From Tamlana sp. I1 (GTDB lineage: Bacteria; Bacteroidota; Bacteroidia; Flavobacteriales; Flavobacteriaceae): 64,000 nt of DNA. Location of the stretch: positions 62,001 to 126,000 of the forward strand of contig NZ_JACLAF010000006.1 of NCBI RefSeq assembly GCF_015355625.1, written 5' to 3'. The notes beneath the pieces were generated by a model. That model did no database searches. It saw only the letters and a program-made list of their open reading frames with translations, and had not been told where the DNA came from. This document shows, piece by piece, positions 1 to 9,972 of the stretch. Every line of letters begins with the position of its first letter. Positions within the stretch are counted from its first letter, which is position 1. A program made the position numbers and the translations under genes.

Positions 1-731
1 ATTATACGGTAATCGTACGAATCACTATTATCAACAACAGAAGCTAGTAGTAACTCAGCTTCAGAATAATTAGGAGTTGGTTGACTTAAATAAGCTTTAG
101 CTGTTAAACAAATAGCTGCACCTGCTGAAGGGCGGTATCTATTTTGTTCTACTCCACTTAAATAAGCAATTGAAGTTTTAAAATCTTCAATAATTTTAGC
201 ATAAACTTCTGCTTCAGGTAATTGAGGATAATCTAAAGCTTCATCTTTAGTAACATCTAAAACCTTATCGATATAAGGGATATTTTGATAAGCTCTCACT
301 AAATTAAAGTGAGCTAAAGCACGCATAAAGTAAGCTTCTCCTACTGCATATTGATATTTTTCTGGTGCAAGAAAACGGTTATCTATAATTGTATTTGCGT
401 GTTTTATTACTGCGTAGTTATTAGAGTAATATGTAGCAACATCACCATTATTTGGGTCGATATCGAAAGCGTTGAAATCGGGATAATTTCCGTTTTCTGA
501 ATTAGCTCTCACGTTATCCGACCTAAGTTCTGTTAATAAGTATTCATTAGCTGGAACTTTTTGATAAGCATCAAGCACTCCATTTGCTAAAAATTCGAAC
601 CCATTCTCGGTTTCTAACAGCTCTTCAATTGAAAGCGCCGTAGGATTTGTTAAGTCAAGTTCTTCAGCACAACCCGTTAATAAAGCAGCGACTGAAAAAC
701 AAGCTATAATGTTTTTATATATCTTTTTCAT
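1..731 (-). CDS. SusD-like starch/alginate-binding outer membrane lipoprotein, partial (runs off the left edge)
   Basis: The first 243 codons of a SusD/RagB-family surface lipoprotein are present; the C-terminal half lies outside the window. The protein starts with a basic, hydrophobic signal peptide ending in a lipobox (LLTGC, Cys21). It continues with SusD-type helical TPR-like sequence, including a RALAHFNLVRAY segment characteristic of the family. SusD proteins cap the SusC barrel and deliver glycan to it. The gene starts 6 bp after the susC stop codon, so the two are cotranscribed. Because PL6 and PL17 lyases lie next door, the ligand is inferred to be alginate or alginate oligosaccharides. 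Confidence 0.93.
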   Translation of the reverse strand, partial: MKKIYKNIIACFSVAALLTGCAEELDLTNPTALSIEELLETENGFEFLANGVLDAYQKVPANEYLLTELRSDNVRANSENGNYPDFNAFDIDPNNGDVATYYSNNYAVIKHANTIIDNRFLAPEKYQYAVGEAYFMRALAHFNLVRAYQNIPYIDKVLDVTKDEALDYPQLPEAEVYAKIIEDFKTSIAYLSGVEQNRYRPSAGAAICLTAKAYLSQPTPNYSEAELLLASVVDNSDSYDYRI

Positions 732-737
732 AATTAA

Positions 738-3700
738 TTAAAAATTAAAGTTAATCCCTGCTGAAATTGTTTTTATTACTGGACCATCACCTCTTTGGTA
801 ACCTGCTGTTAATGGTGTATTCGCATTATCAGATGTTTGACCAGCAGCCTCTGGGTTAAACCCTTCGTAATCTGCAGCAGTAAAGAATAATAAATTCTCA
901 CCTGTTAGATATAATCTTAATTTGTCAATATTATACTTTGAAGTAAATGATTCTGGTATTGTATAACCAAATGTTATATTTCTTAAAGCAACAAAAGAAG
1001 CGTCTTGAATATGATCATCAGTATATCTTCTATGCACTAACAAATCTCTATCAACAAAATTTGAAACCGCATTTACAGCAGACTCACTAGCATAATACAT
1101 TTGATCTAAATCTGCAACTCTAACTTCACCACCGTGAGACCCTTGGAATTGGAATCCAAAATCTAAGTTTTTATAAACTAATTCTGAATTTACACCCCAC
1201 ATAAAATCAGGATATGGATTACCTAATTCAGTTCTATCATCGCCATCAATAATACCATCGCCATTTAAATCTTTTACGTATACGTGAGCATAATCATTAT
1301 TAAATCTATTAAATGGATTATCTACCCATTCTAAAGGCATCTCTTTTTCATAAACCCAACCATAAAACGATGTTATAGGCTGACCAACGCGAGCAATAAA
1401 TTCTGTAGGTCTAGTGTCTTGATCAATTCTTGAAAGAATCTGATCGTTATTACCTAAACTAACAACTTCGTTTCTGTTTAAAGAAAAGTTACCCGAAGCT
1501 TTCCAACTTAAGTTTTCTGAAGTATAAATTCGTGAACCTACTTCAATTTCAACACCTTCATTTTTAACCTCTCCAATATTTTGAAGCCAGTTATCAGCGC
1601 CATATACTCCTGAAACAGGTGCGAATAAGATTAAGTCTTTACTACTTCTAGTATAATAATCTACACCTAACGTAAATAGGTTTCGTCCAAAAGTAACATC
1701 AAGACCAGGGTTAAACTCTACCAATTGCTCCCAACCTAAATCTTGATTTGCAAGAGTTATAGCTTTTACACCAGATAAACCTTGATAACTTACTGTACTG
1801 AATGACTCTTCAAATCGGTAAAGTGAATTAAAAATATTATTGTCAATTTCGTTAGAACCAGAAACACCATAACTCGCTCTAATTTTTAAGAAACTAATAA
1901 CATCGCTATTAGACAAGAAATCCTCTTTTGAAAGAATCCAACCTGCAGAAGCTGCTGGAAAAAACCCAAATCTTGTGTTGGTACCAAATCTTGTACTACC
2001 ATCAGTACGCGCTGAAACTTGTAATAAATATTTTTCGTCATAGTTGTAATCAACTCTTCCAAAATAAGACACTAACTTATCCATACCGTTATCAGTATAG
2101 GAAATACCTCCGTCTGCAATAGCAATATTATTATTAAAATCATTAGTGTAGCCTACAGCTTCTGTTTGCTGATAATAGAAATGTCTTTCTGTATATTCAA
2201 AACCAAGTACAGAGTTGAAATTATGTTTTCCAAAACTCCTATTGTATTTAAGAAGTGACTCAATGGCATATTGATTCATTTCATCTCTACTTTCAAGACG
2301 AAATGCCTCTTGATCTCTATTTTCTTGACCGTATAAATAATCGTTGTTATTATTTTTACCATTTCTGAAAACACCTGAAATCGACTGTCTGAAGTTAAGC
2401 CCTTTTGCTAATTTGAAATCCATATATGCAGAAGTATTTAAATTCAGCTTTCTTTTTATACGGTCTCTTTCCAAATAATGAACTAAAGGGTGTACGTTTT
2501 TAGTTGTAGATAAAGTTAAACCTCCAGAAGTTAAAGGACTAACAGTTGGAAGCCCTGTAACTGGATCTCTATTAATAGCTCTAGGGTTGTTTGGATCTTG
2601 TGTAAAAACGTGATCGAAAGCTCTAGAGAAACCATAGCTTCCCACACCGATATTTTCGAACTGTTTTCCAGCATCCCCTGGATCCCCTTGTGTTATATAC
2701 TTCATATGCTCTTCATTTAAATAAAGAGGCAAATGACCATATTGTCTTAAAGGATCGGTAAATCTTGTAGGTACTCTTTTTTGGTCATTATAGTTTGCAC
2801 TAATATTGGCTCCAAACTTAATTTTCTTATTTTTAGATTTACTATCAATCTTGATTCTTGCATTAAATTTCTGGAAATTGTCTCCTAAAACAACACCTTC
2901 ATCTTCAAGATAACCAATAGACCCCGTATAACTTGTTAACTCTGTACCACCTCTAACAGCTAAAGAGTGACTCGTAATAACACCTCCGTTAAAAATCTCA
3001 TCTTGCCAGTTTTGTTCGCCATCACCTAATGATGCAATAAAGTCCATAGCCTCAAGCTCTGCATAAGCTGTATCATAATACCTATTAATATCAGCATATC
3101 TTGGACTCGTAATTGGAATAGCAGCAACTTCTCCTGCTAAACTATTTAACCTCGAACGCTCTTGAGCAATTGTTGTGTTGAAATTGTCATTATTCTTAGT
3201 AAACTTATATCCCGTAAACGTGTTATACGAGAATTTAGTTTGACCAACAATTCCTTCTTTTAATGTTACTAAAATAACACCATTCGCACCACGAGAACCG
3301 TAGATAGCTACCGAAGAAGCATCTTTTAAAACACTTAAAGACTCAATATTGTTATTATCGATAGAGCCTAAAATATCTGGATCGGTACCTATTACCACAC
3401 CATCAATAACAATAAGTGGTGCAGATGAACCAGTAATAGAACCCGGCCCTCTTAACGTAATTTTTGGGTCACCACCAGCCTCTGAAGATGTCGTTTGAAT
3501 TCTCAAACCGGCAACTTTACCTTGTAGTGCGTTTTCAACACGAGCCACAGAACGATCTTGAATATCTTTAGCATCAACTTTGGTTAAAGCACTAGTAATA
3601 TCTTTCTCCTTTTGATCACCATAACCAATTACAACAACTTCATCAAGTTGATCAATATCTTCAACTAGCGTAATATTTAAAGTCGCTTTACCGTCTACTA

Positions 3701-3953
3701 GTTTAGTTTGTGTTACAAAACCAAGGTAAGAGAACTGCAAAGCCTCTCCTTCGTTTACCGTTATTTCGTAACGCCCATCAAAATCTGTACTTGTTCCTCT
3801 TGTAGTATTAAGAATAATTACATTTACACCTGGAATTGGAATACCATCGGTAGCCGATACGACTTCACCTTTCAGGACCGTTCCATTTTGTGCAATTGCT
3901 GTTATACTAAAGAGTAGTATAACAACTAAAATTAGTTTGTTTTTTACTTTCAT
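738..3953 (-). CDS. SusC/RagA-family TonB-linked outer membrane transporter
   Basis: A 1071-residue TonB-dependent transporter, typical in length for SusC. In order it has a signal peptide (cleavage near AIAQ, about residue 22), a carboxypeptidase-regulatory-like domain (about 27-100), a TonB-box-like DEVVVIGYG segment (about 104-112), a plug domain (DITSALTKVDA to GANGVILVTLK), then a long beta-barrel ending in an aromatic residue (NFNF). It imports oligosaccharides using TonB energy and partners the SusD encoded directly downstream. The nearest promoter is about 340 bp upstream, which gives an unusually long 5' leader. Alginate as substrate is inferred from the adjacent lyases and the shared operator. 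Confidence 0.95.
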   Translation of the reverse strand: MKVKNKLILVVILLFSITAIAQNGTVLKGEVVSATDGIPIPGVNVIILNTTRGTSTDFDGRYEITVNEGEALQFSYLGFVTQTKLVDGKATLNITLVEDIDQLDEVVVIGYGDQKEKDITSALTKVDAKDIQDRSVARVENALQGKVAGLRIQTTSSEAGGDPKITLRGPGSITGSSAPLIVIDGVVIGTDPDILGSIDNNNIESLSVLKDASSVAIYGSRGANGVILVTLKEGIVGQTKFSYNTFTGYKFTKNNDNFNTTIAQERSRLNSLAGEVAAIPITSPRYADINRYYDTAYAELEAMDFIASLGDGEQNWQDEIFNGGVITSHSLAVRGGTELTSYTGSIGYLEDEGVVLGDNFQKFNARIKIDSKSKNKKIKFGANISANYNDQKRVPTRFTDPLRQYGHLPLYLNEEHMKYITQGDPGDAGKQFENIGVGSYGFSRAFDHVFTQDPNNPRAINRDPVTGLPTVSPLTSGGLTLSTTKNVHPLVHYLERDRIKRKLNLNTSAYMDFKLAKGLNFRQSISGVFRNGKNNNNDYLYGQENRDQEAFRLESRDEMNQYAIESLLKYNRSFGKHNFNSVLGFEYTERHFYYQQTEAVGYTNDFNNNIAIADGGISYTDNGMDKLVSYFGRVDYNYDEKYLLQVSARTDGSTRFGTNTRFGFFPAASAGWILSKEDFLSNSDVISFLKIRASYGVSGSNEIDNNIFNSLYRFEESFSTVSYQGLSGVKAITLANQDLGWEQLVEFNPGLDVTFGRNLFTLGVDYYTRSSKDLILFAPVSGVYGADNWLQNIGEVKNEGVEIEVGSRIYTSENLSWKASGNFSLNRNEVVSLGNNDQILSRIDQDTRPTEFIARVGQPITSFYGWVYEKEMPLEWVDNPFNRFNNDYAHVYVKDLNGDGIIDGDDRTELGNPYPDFMWGVNSELVYKNLDFGFQFQGSHGGEVRVADLDQMYYASESAVNAVSNFVDRDLLVHRRYTDDHIQDASFVALRNITFGYTIPESFTSKYNIDKLRLYLTGENLLFFTAADYEGFNPEAAGQTSDNANTPLTAGYQRGDGPVIKTISAGINFNF

Positions 3954-4081
3954 AATTAGTGTTTTTGTTCAAAAAGTATAGTTAACTATGCTCCAGATCG
4001 TTAGAGCTAGAGACAATTTTTTTTACCACTACTTAACATAAGCACTATTACAAAAGCAAATTATTACTAACTTTGTAAGTT

Positions 4082-4180
4082 CATGCTTGTTATTAAATGA
4101 TGGCGTGAATTCTACGTTACTTCCCTCCTAAAAGAAGTAAGCAGTTAAGAAGGATGGGCGTGCACCCGTCCTTTTTTTTA
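4082..4180 (+). ncRNA. Candidate small RNA antisense to the susC 5' leader
   Basis: On the plus strand a TAACTTTG sequence (4068-4075) fits the Bacteroidota -7 consensus TAnnTTTG. About 100 nt further on is a strong intrinsic terminator. Between them is a 7-bp hairpin (TTACTTC 4117-4123 with GAAGTAA 4134-4140) whose loop reads CCTCCTAAAA. No plus-strand gene exists here, so the terminator has no other obvious use. The predicted RNA would be fully complementary to the susC leader, and both strands would expose complementary loops. Cis-antisense RNAs to susC leaders are known in Bacteroides. No -33 box is visible, so the promoter is weakly supported and the exact 5' end is a guess. Confidence 0.4.
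4150..4179 (+). terminator. Intrinsic terminator reading on the plus strand inside the susC leader
   Basis: A 9-bp stem with one G.U pair (AAGGATGGG / CCCGTCCTT) closes a 6-nt loop and is followed by eight T on the plus strand. On the minus strand no T-run follows, so it would not terminate susC transcription. It could still fold in the susC mRNA leader. Confidence 0.7.
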
Positions 4181-4265
4181 CATTAAAATCATAATATTAA
4201 CATTAGTTTTTTGGAGAAGATTATACATTAAATTTAGTTTTTTTAGTTATTATTTTTTTTGGGAA

Positions 4266-4324
4266 ACCAAATTGGTTGACCAAATTGGTTTCCCAAATAT
4301 ATGTTAAATTACTGTTACCGCAAA
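4266..4324 (-). promoter_or_regulatory. susC promoter with double-palindrome operator
   Basis: Read on the minus strand: TTTG (4324-4321), 19-bp spacer, TATATTTG (4301-4294), an excellent match to the Bacteroidota promoter. Five bp beyond the -7 box are two copies of the palindrome ACCAAATTGGT (4279-4289 and 4266-4276) with a 13-bp period. This covers the expected transcription start, so a bound protein would block initiation. The same layout precedes the PL17 gene and the T9SS-protein gene. A GntR-type repressor is known to control alginate loci in marine flavobacteria; assigning this operator to such a regulator is inference, and no regulator gene for it lies in the window. Confidence 0.8.
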
Positions 4325-4534
4325 ATATTTTTAAATTTTAACAGTTTTAGCGCTTAAAATCCTCACAGACATAGCTCATTATATCGATAAAAACACTTTT
4401 TATAAACCAACCTTGTACTTTTATTATAGGTTGATAAATGGATAAAACAATCACATTTTAGTGTTTTCTACACATAAGCAAAAGCTTATTAATTGATCAT
4501 TTAAAATATTTCTATACAACTTCTTTTAATACCT

Positions 4535-6817
4535 TTATTTAAAATAATAGGCTCCAGTCCACTGAATATTTTCACCTTCTATATTTAGATTATGACTAGC
4601 TGTTTTTGAAGCATCTCCATTTGACACTATAAGTGTTTTAACAGCTCCATTTAAATCTTTTATACTTAAAGCCGTATAATCATTATCGTTATAAATCACT
4701 TTTAATTCTGAAATATTACTTTTTGAATTCACAGCAAATTCTGAAACCGGACTATACCCTCCATGCGATTCTATAACCGATGCAAAAACTGTGTTTTTAA
4801 CCGGTTTCTTTCTAATCATAAAAGCGGCTTCTCTTCTTAAGTTGAACTCAGGATCGTTGGCTCCTATTCTTGTAAAAAATAAATCATCTTGTTTATCGGT
4901 TACAGTTGTTAAGGTGTAAAAACGCCCCAAATTAAGCCAAGTCAGTTGTGCATTATCATTATTTGCCTTGCCTTCACCTTCAACAAAAAGATGCTGATAA
5001 CCATTTTTAGCGCCTAAAGGTTTTAATGTTGATGGCGTATTGTATTTAAAATTGGTTTCCATTACATGTCCCATAAAATAATAAGGAAAATCATATTGAT
5101 TCGCTTTATCGGAAGTCACGCTCATGAGGTCTACCACATAAGGTTTTTCAAAACCCGCAGATGTAATCACTGCCATGGTACGATGCAAAACAGTTCCTGG
5201 ATAAGCATTAGCTTCGGTAGCACTTACAATTTTAATGTTGTCGTTATCGAAATCGTAAAAGCTTAAGTCAGAATGGTGCTTCATACCAATTTCATATTTA
5301 CCTTGAAAATGGCTAGTTTCATTTTGAATTACGGTATTATGTGCAATACTTTGTTTTGCCCAAGTGGTGTTTTCTTTTAAATAATTACCACCGCCTTTTT
5401 GCTCGATATTAACAAAACGCGCTAAACCATAATCTTGAATGACTTCATCGCCATCTTCATATAATGAAAAAGACAGTTTATCATAATGCCCGTGGCTTAA
5501 ACCTTGTGCTGCATATTTAAAAACCACTTCAATATCGTTGTCTCTTAAAATTGCAACACCCCCTTGTTTACCATCGGGACCATCGGTTAAATTAATAGAC
5601 TTTTTTTCAAAAGGTTTTGCTTTACCATTTTTAATCCCTAGCGCTACTGCTAAACCAGCATCGTCTAAGAGTACGCGTTCTTGCTTTTCGGCAATACTTA
5701 ATAATCCAGGATTTTTATCGCCATGGTGGTATGCAATATCTACGGCTGTAACTAATTCTTTGGAATAGTATGACATGCCTTTTTGCCCATCATTTAGCGG
5801 GAAAAAATCGCCATCGGCATCGGAAAGATTTAATAAAGCAGAAACCGACTTTAGTAAAACACCATCTTTATACTCGAAAATTTTAAGTTCTGGCTTAACA
5901 TTATTTAAGGCTTCAGCAAAAATTAAAAAAGGATACATGGCGTAACGCTGGTAATAAGGCCCTTCGGTGTAATAACCATCTGGCGAAAATGGCTCTTCTA
6001 AATTGGCTAAAAAACCAGCTTTACCATCTTCATTTTTTATAAAACCACCATCATTATCTTTGGCGTTCGCATCCAATCCATCATTTTCTAGACCATAAAG
6101 TGCACGATGTAATAACTCGGCATCATCCATAACCAAGGCGATCATTCCTACAGCGGCATTTCCCCAAGTACTATGGTTGTGTACACGGTTATAAAATTGC
6201 GGATTATCAATAGAAATATAATCGGCAAAGGGTCTAAACAAATTGGTTTCTAGTTTTTCACGTTCTTCAGCCGATAAATAATCGTAAACACAATCGTAAG
6301 CCTGACTAACATAAACCAACCAATTTGAGTCGTTTAAACATTGCCAAAACAATTTACCACGTGCATAAGAACGTGTTTGTGGATGCACAGGCAAATCTTT
6401 ATAAATAGCCTCGTATCCAAAAAGCATGTCTTTTACATAAATGGCATATTTTTCATCTTGTAAAATCTGATATAACAACCCCGCTTTTTCTAATATTAAA
6501 AAGTTTCGTTTATGGCGTGCGTGCGTATAGCCACCTGAAAAGTCTTTTGGCACAGGAATTTGAATACCCAAAGCTATTTCGGCATCAACTTCTTCTTTAG
6601 TCGCAGCCAAAGAAGCATCGAAAATTGGAATATTTCCCAATTCTTTTCTGATTTGCTCTACGCCAGATTTGGTTAAAATTAGTTTAGGATGATCTCCTGA
6701 GTGACTAATTTCCTTTTCTTTTACAGGACTTTCTGATTGCTCTTTACATGACAACATAAAGCCTATAAAAAAAAGACTTAAAATAGAAACAGTTGATATT
6801 TTACTTTTTAATTTCAT
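4535..6817 (-). CDS. PL17 family oligoalginate lyase (heparinase II/III-like), lipoprotein
   Basis: A 760-residue lyase expected to cut oligoalginate exolytically to unsaturated monouronate. A lipoprotein signal peptide ends in MLSC (Cys24). An alginate-lyase alpha/alpha-toroid domain (about 60-360) is followed by a heparinase II/III-like beta domain (about 405-600). NRVHNHSTWGN (Asn214-His215) matches the catalytic Asn-His of characterised PL17 enzymes. The Tyr-rich segment GYYTEGPYYQRY (281-292) supplies the candidate catalytic Tyr, and GLSHGHYDKLSF holds the second-domain His. The gene has its own promoter and operator about 100 bp upstream. Anchoring to a membrane is inferred from the lipobox. 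Confidence 0.93.
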   Translation of the reverse strand: MKLKSKISTVSILSLFFIGFMLSCKEQSESPVKEKEISHSGDHPKLILTKSGVEQIRKELGNIPIFDASLAATKEEVDAEIALGIQIPVPKDFSGGYTHARHKRNFLILEKAGLLYQILQDEKYAIYVKDMLFGYEAIYKDLPVHPQTRSYARGKLFWQCLNDSNWLVYVSQAYDCVYDYLSAEEREKLETNLFRPFADYISIDNPQFYNRVHNHSTWGNAAVGMIALVMDDAELLHRALYGLENDGLDANAKDNDGGFIKNEDGKAGFLANLEEPFSPDGYYTEGPYYQRYAMYPFLIFAEALNNVKPELKIFEYKDGVLLKSVSALLNLSDADGDFFPLNDGQKGMSYYSKELVTAVDIAYHHGDKNPGLLSIAEKQERVLLDDAGLAVALGIKNGKAKPFEKKSINLTDGPDGKQGGVAILRDNDIEVVFKYAAQGLSHGHYDKLSFSLYEDGDEVIQDYGLARFVNIEQKGGGNYLKENTTWAKQSIAHNTVIQNETSHFQGKYEIGMKHHSDLSFYDFDNDNIKIVSATEANAYPGTVLHRTMAVITSAGFEKPYVVDLMSVTSDKANQYDFPYYFMGHVMETNFKYNTPSTLKPLGAKNGYQHLFVEGEGKANNDNAQLTWLNLGRFYTLTTVTDKQDDLFFTRIGANDPEFNLRREAAFMIRKKPVKNTVFASVIESHGGYSPVSEFAVNSKSNISELKVIYNDNDYTALSIKDLNGAVKTLIVSNGDASKTASHNLNIEGENIQWTGAYYFK

Positions 6818-6912
6818 TCGTTATTTATTAGAAATTTTGCTGAAATCTACTTGGGCAGATTCTTTAAATCATTAAAGTGAACAGGAGTAGTTTTGATACA
6901 TCCTGAACAAAA

Positions 6913-6972
6913 ACCAAATTGGTTTACCAGATTGGTTGTCCAAATATACAAATATTTCTTACATCGACCAAA
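6913..6972 (-). promoter_or_regulatory. PL17 lyase promoter with double-palindrome operator
   Basis: Read on the minus strand: TTTG (6972-6969), 20-bp spacer, TATATTTG (6948-6941), then after 5 bp ACCAGATTGGT (6926-6936) and ACCAAATTGGT (6913-6923), again with a 13-bp period. One palindrome has a single mismatch. The predicted leader to the PL17 start at 6817 is about 115 nt. Confidence 0.78.
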
Positions 6973-7487
6973 AAAGCATAAAACCTGATGCCTTTTTCGG
7001 TCTATGTAAATTAGTCATTAATTAAAAGCAAACAAATAAAACATAGTTAAATTTCTGATTTACACCTATTTAAATAATAATTACGATTATTAAAACATAT
7101 AAAAAAAACAAGTTTAAAAATGCTTTATAGGAGTTACAAACTGAAAATTACCGACTCAATAAAGAAAGAATATTCGTTCGTGATTTTTACTGGTAAACCA
7201 GAAATGAATCCGATGAAATTCTTGATTATGTAGTTTTATTTAAAAAAATCAAAGTTTTTTCCTTCGTTATATTGCTTTTGAAATGCGTTTGCTTTTGAGT
7301 ATTATTTCGAAGGATTCATCAGCATCAAAAACATTTTAGTTCCATCAATAAAACACAACAGTTTTATGGCTAGTTTTTAATCATTCTATTAAAAAATAGC
7401 ATCATAAATGCCTAAAAATTCAATTTTTACTCCCTTTCTGAGACAAGTTAATCATCGAAAAAACGCATTAAGACAATTCTTACTCAC
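6973..7487. other. Intergenic stretch without a convincing gene
   Basis: About 515 bp of AT-rich sequence lie between the PL17 promoter and the PL6 terminator. The only ATG-started frame of note (7120-7233, plus strand, 37 codons) resembles nothing I recognise. I see no repeat, RNA gene or transposase remnant that I can defend. The size is unusual for this otherwise compact locus and may mark a lost gene. Confidence 0.5.
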
Positions 7488-7529
7488 AAAAAAAGGTTTT
7501 GCATAAATCCGAAGATAAACACAAAACCT
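7488..7529 (-). terminator. Intrinsic terminator after the PL6 gene
   Basis: AGGTTTTG (7494-7501) pairs with CAAAACCT (7522-7529). On the minus strand the stem is followed by a run of seven T. The loop is 20 nt, so the hairpin is not ideal, but its position 30 bp after the PL6 stop codon fits. Confidence 0.55.
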
Positions 7530-7558
7530 AAAAATGTATTCGATTATACTTTTAAAGA

Positions 7559-9916
7559 TTAATACATAAGTTTCATCTCTAAATTCTCTTGAACTTTAAT
7601 TTCGCCAGAATTGATTAAAGTATTATTTGATTCCTCGTTATTTTTAGCGCCCCATAATACGGACACAAATTTAACTGGATTGTTTTTAAAAGTGTTTCCT
7701 GTAATATTTACATTCACAATACCTCTATGATTTAAAAGGGTTTTATTAGCTTCATACTGACCACAGTTGGTAAATGTACTGTTTGAAACTAATAGGTTTC
7801 CTCCAATAGTAGACTCATCATAACCCCCTCTATAATAATCAACCACATTTTGTTTAATTGCATTAAATGTACAATCTGTAATGGTTAAATATTCGGTGTT
7901 GTAATCGCCTTTATCATTTGTTTCTTCCGATAATTCGATACCATTTTCGCAATTAGCAAAACTTGTTTTTTCGAAAGTAACGGTTTCTGCATAAGACTCT
8001 TTATAGGCTTTTAAAATGTATGCAAAATCGCTGATATCGCTATTTGAAACCGTTAAACCAAAATGGTTCGACATGTTTTCTTTAAGCGTTGCGAAAGCAT
8101 AATTTTCGTTATTTCCTTTTAAAACAATATTATTTAAAGTTAAAAGTCCTTTAGGATTTAACTCAAACGCTGGTGAAGCTCCTGCTCGAGAAAAAACAAT
8201 TTCTGCTTTATTGTTAGCATCAGATTGGATGGTGATTGTTTTAGCAATTTTTAAAGTTGTGTTTAATTGATAAACACCTTTATTTAAAGTAATAATATCA
8301 CCTGACTGGGCAGCATCAATTTTTTGCTGAAGTTCTTCAACCGTAGAAACCGTATGCGTTGTTGCCTCTTTAACTTCAACAACATTAGAATACCAATCGG
8401 TTCCGTATTTCGATTTATCCAAAATATTTGGGTTGGCAACATCTGGGTTTACAACCGCTCCAATGGTATTATTATTGGCTCTAGAATTGCCGAATAAATC
8501 GGTAGTAATGGTATTAAAATCGAAACCTTCATAAGGCACTACAGAACTTGGTACCCCTGTTGGAATTATAATATTATCCGATATTTTTTTCAACTCTAAC
8601 GAAGCTGCTTCAATACCGCCATCAAAATTATTAAAGACCACGCCTTGATTATCGATAACGTTGCTTTTAAAAATTACGCCATCGGCTTTATCATGCTCGA
8701 AAACAGGATAATCATCGCCTACCTCATTATATATAATGTTATTGGCTAAAGTTGTTCTAATGGCTCTTGCAGATCTGATTTCAGAAGCAGGCAATACATC
8801 TTTCTGACTGATATTTGTACCCACTCCAAATTGCCAAGGTGAATCGCAATTAACATAAGTATTATACGCCACGACAACATCTGTAACTTGGTTGTATCTG
8901 TTTTGAGGTGATTTATGAATACCATTCATCACCGCTAAAGCACTTCTAAAACTAGCCCCTTTTATGTTGAAAAAATAGTTGTTTGTAACCCAGTGTCCTG
9001 AATTTATAATACGAATTCCGCCAACATTTGTGTTGCCACTATCGTTAATAAAATAATTACCATCGATAATACAATAGTTTCCGTGTCTGGTTACTAAAGA
9101 TCCTTCGCTGTTATAAAACACATTATTTCTAAACTCGTTAAAATTGGTTTTACTTGAAATAATTTCAACTTCACCATTACACTCTTCAAACAGGTTGTTT
9201 TTTACCATGGTATAACTTGGTGCCATAGAGGTAAAACTATTTCCTATTTGGATGGTTTCGGCACTTGCCCCCCCTTTTCTAGGACGTGGACCAAAATGAT
9301 TGTTTACAATTTGGTGGTAATTATTCATGCTTTCAATGCCCTCAAGATTCACACGTACTGTTGGACCACGATTGGTTTTCCCAGCGATGTAACAGTGCTC
9401 TAGCACGTTGTGTCTTCCCCAAAACTGTACCCATAAATCGGTTTCATCGCGGTGTAATTGGTTAAAATCTTCTATAACACAATTGATGACTTTACAGTTA
9501 AAAGCAATTTCTTCTTCGTTAATTCTAAAATCGATAACAGAGCTGCTTGGTGAATGACCATTTTTAAAATGTAAACCTTCAACAACCAAAAACTCGCCAC
9601 CTAATTTTAAATACGATTCGCCTTCAATAGAAACTTTTCCAGCTGTTTCTGCTTTTAAAACAATAGGTTGTTCTTTAGTACCTTTAGCCCTGAACTTAAT
9701 TTGAACATCTTTCCATACGCCGTTTGATAAAACGATAACATCGCCTGGTGCCGCTTTATCTAACGCTGTATTAAGTTCTTCCTTATTAGTTACTTTTGAA
9801 GCTAATACTCCCGAAGACTTTTCTTTACAGCCTACAGTTAAAAACAAAACTGCTAAAACCAATAAAGCTTGTTTTTTTAATTTAAGCGGTACGCTATTAA
9901 TTTGTTTCTTTTTCAT
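7559..9916 (-). CDS. PL6 family alginate lyase (two beta-helix domains), lipoprotein
   Basis: A 785-residue polysaccharide lyase of family 6 (chondroitinase-B-like). The signal peptide ends in LTVGC (Cys30). The N-terminal parallel beta-helix (about 37-420) carries the active site: Glu249 and Glu251 in the calcium-binding EVEII segment, Lys256 in SSKTNF and Arg277 in VTRHGN. The spacings (+7 and +21) equal those of the catalytic Lys and Arg in the characterised two-domain enzyme AlyGC. A second beta-helix (about 520-770) follows. It should cleave alginate by beta-elimination, probably supplying oligomers or monomers for the PL17 enzyme. The gene appears to be a separate transcript, with hairpins on both sides and a poor copy of the operator upstream. 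Confidence 0.93.
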   Translation of the reverse strand: MKKKQINSVPLKLKKQALLVLAVLFLTVGCKEKSSGVLASKVTNKEELNTALDKAAPGDVIVLSNGVWKDVQIKFRAKGTKEQPIVLKAETAGKVSIEGESYLKLGGEFLVVEGLHFKNGHSPSSSVIDFRINEEEIAFNCKVINCVIEDFNQLHRDETDLWVQFWGRHNVLEHCYIAGKTNRGPTVRVNLEGIESMNNYHQIVNNHFGPRPRKGGASAETIQIGNSFTSMAPSYTMVKNNLFEECNGEVEIISSKTNFNEFRNNVFYNSEGSLVTRHGNYCIIDGNYFINDSGNTNVGGIRIINSGHWVTNNYFFNIKGASFRSALAVMNGIHKSPQNRYNQVTDVVVAYNTYVNCDSPWQFGVGTNISQKDVLPASEIRSARAIRTTLANNIIYNEVGDDYPVFEHDKADGVIFKSNVIDNQGVVFNNFDGGIEAASLELKKISDNIIIPTGVPSSVVPYEGFDFNTITTDLFGNSRANNNTIGAVVNPDVANPNILDKSKYGTDWYSNVVEVKEATTHTVSTVEELQQKIDAAQSGDIITLNKGVYQLNTTLKIAKTITIQSDANNKAEIVFSRAGASPAFELNPKGLLTLNNIVLKGNNENYAFATLKENMSNHFGLTVSNSDISDFAYILKAYKESYAETVTFEKTSFANCENGIELSEETNDKGDYNTEYLTITDCTFNAIKQNVVDYYRGGYDESTIGGNLLVSNSTFTNCGQYEANKTLLNHRGIVNVNITGNTFKNNPVKFVSVLWGAKNNEESNNTLINSGEIKVQENLEMKLMY

Positions 9917-9972
9917 TCTTATTTAATTATAGTTTATTCTTTTGTAAAAACACAATCAACAAGTTATTAATT

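Noticed and set aside
7120-7233. 37-codon plus-strand gene in the PL17-PL6 gap
   Set aside because: No recognisable sequence, no promoter and no neighbouring partner.
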